Source: an uncultured Clostridia bacterium
GTDB lineage: Bacteria; Bacillota; Clostridia; Christensenellales; Aristaeellaceae
Assembly: GCA_934631055.1 (NCBI GenBank)
Contig: CAKTXP010000171.1
Location: 1 to 5,214, forward strand
Direction of reading: 5' to 3'
DNA length: 5,214 nucleotides
The position numbers were made by a program, and so were the translations under genes. The notes below the pieces were generated by a model, which saw nothing but the letters and a program-made list of their open reading frames with translations, did not search any database and was not told the DNA's origin. This document shows positions 5,145 to 5,214 of this stretch, one piece after another (the stretch's first letter is position 1; each line of letters starts with the position of its first letter).

Positions 5145-5181
5145 GAGTCAGGGAACGCTTCGCTCCCTGACTCCCGTTTTT
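5145..5181. repeat. Hairpin GAGTCAGGGA/TCCCTGACTC with T-run
   Basis: A perfect 10-bp stem (5145-5154 and 5164-5173) with loop ACGCTTCGC, then CCG and TTTTT at 5177-5181. It can act as a rightward terminator, but one already lies at 4998-5037. The CGCTTCGC loop core and the AGGGAAC sequence echo the palindromes at 2194-2245, so I file it as a member of the repeat set with possible terminator activity. Confidence 0.6.
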
Positions 5182-5194
5182 GGATGCTGCGCAT

Positions 5195-5214
5195 GGGGGA
5201 CGATGGGGCTGCCG
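5195..5214. repeat. Possible partial third copy of the TTGGGGC repeat, cut by the window edge
   Basis: GGGGGACGATGGGGCTGCC resembles the reverse complement of 69-94, which begins GGGGTACGATTGGGGCT. It needs about three deleted bases to align and stops at the window edge, so the second arm cannot be checked. Opposite orientation to copies 1 and 2, if real. Confidence 0.3.

Larger units (their letters stand above)
4905..5214. other. Intergenic region rich in hairpins, no gene seen
   Basis: I see no credible gene here. From left to right it holds an imperfect hairpin at 4905-4933 (GCAC and GTGC outside CTTCC-GCAAA-GGAAG), an inverted repeat at 4970-4991, a rho-independent terminator at 4998-5037, a G:U-containing 8-bp hairpin at 5059-5079 with loop TTTTA, and a long hairpin plus T-run at 5145-5181. 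A G-rich edge at 5195-5214 resembles the TTGGGGC repeat. The hairpin at 4914-4928 may be a decayed relative of the 2140-2163 palindrome. Confidence 0.6.

Overview
This window looks like chromosomal DNA from an uncultured, GC-rich, gut-type Clostridia (Bacillota), perhaps near the Christensenellales or Oscillospirales. That assignment is inference. It rests on GGAGG-type ribosome binding sites, sigma-A-like promoters, a BspA-type leucine-rich repeat protein, an SPFH protein coupled to a ribbon-helix-helix protein, and intergenic palindromes of the CCTTCCCC...GGGGAAGG kind common in gut Clostridia. No phage, transposase, CRISPR, tRNA or rRNA is visible.

Layout, left to right. 1-102: non-coding, with two hairpins; one (69-94) belongs to a repeat that recurs at 2252-2277. 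103-1197 (-): a metallo-beta-lactamase/beta-CASP protein related to RNA-processing nucleases, whose second metal site appears lost. 1198-1548: a divergent intergenic region with a promoter for each flanking gene. 1549-2052 (+): a small exported protein with two bacterial SH3 domains, ending in a strong hairpin terminator. 2053-2282: a hairpin-rich spacer between convergent genes, holding four palindromes beyond the terminator. 2577-3593 and 2283-2561 (-): a two-gene operon of a two-TM SPFH/band-7 membrane protein and a ribbon-helix-helix protein with a coiled-coil N-terminus, coupled by a 15-nt gap. Its promoter (TTGACA-17-TATCAT) carries an AT-rich inverted repeat at the predicted start of transcription. 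3777-4904 (+): a leucine-rich repeat protein with no signal peptide, built from two similar modules, with its own near-consensus promoter. 4905-5214: non-coding, with a rho-independent terminator and further hairpins.

Apart from the SPFH-RHH operon, each gene seems to be its own transcription unit, so no single pathway joins them. The points most worth following up are the altered metal site of the beta-CASP protein, possible self-regulation of the SPFH-RHH operon through the inverted repeat, and the family of composite palindromic repeats 3' of genes.
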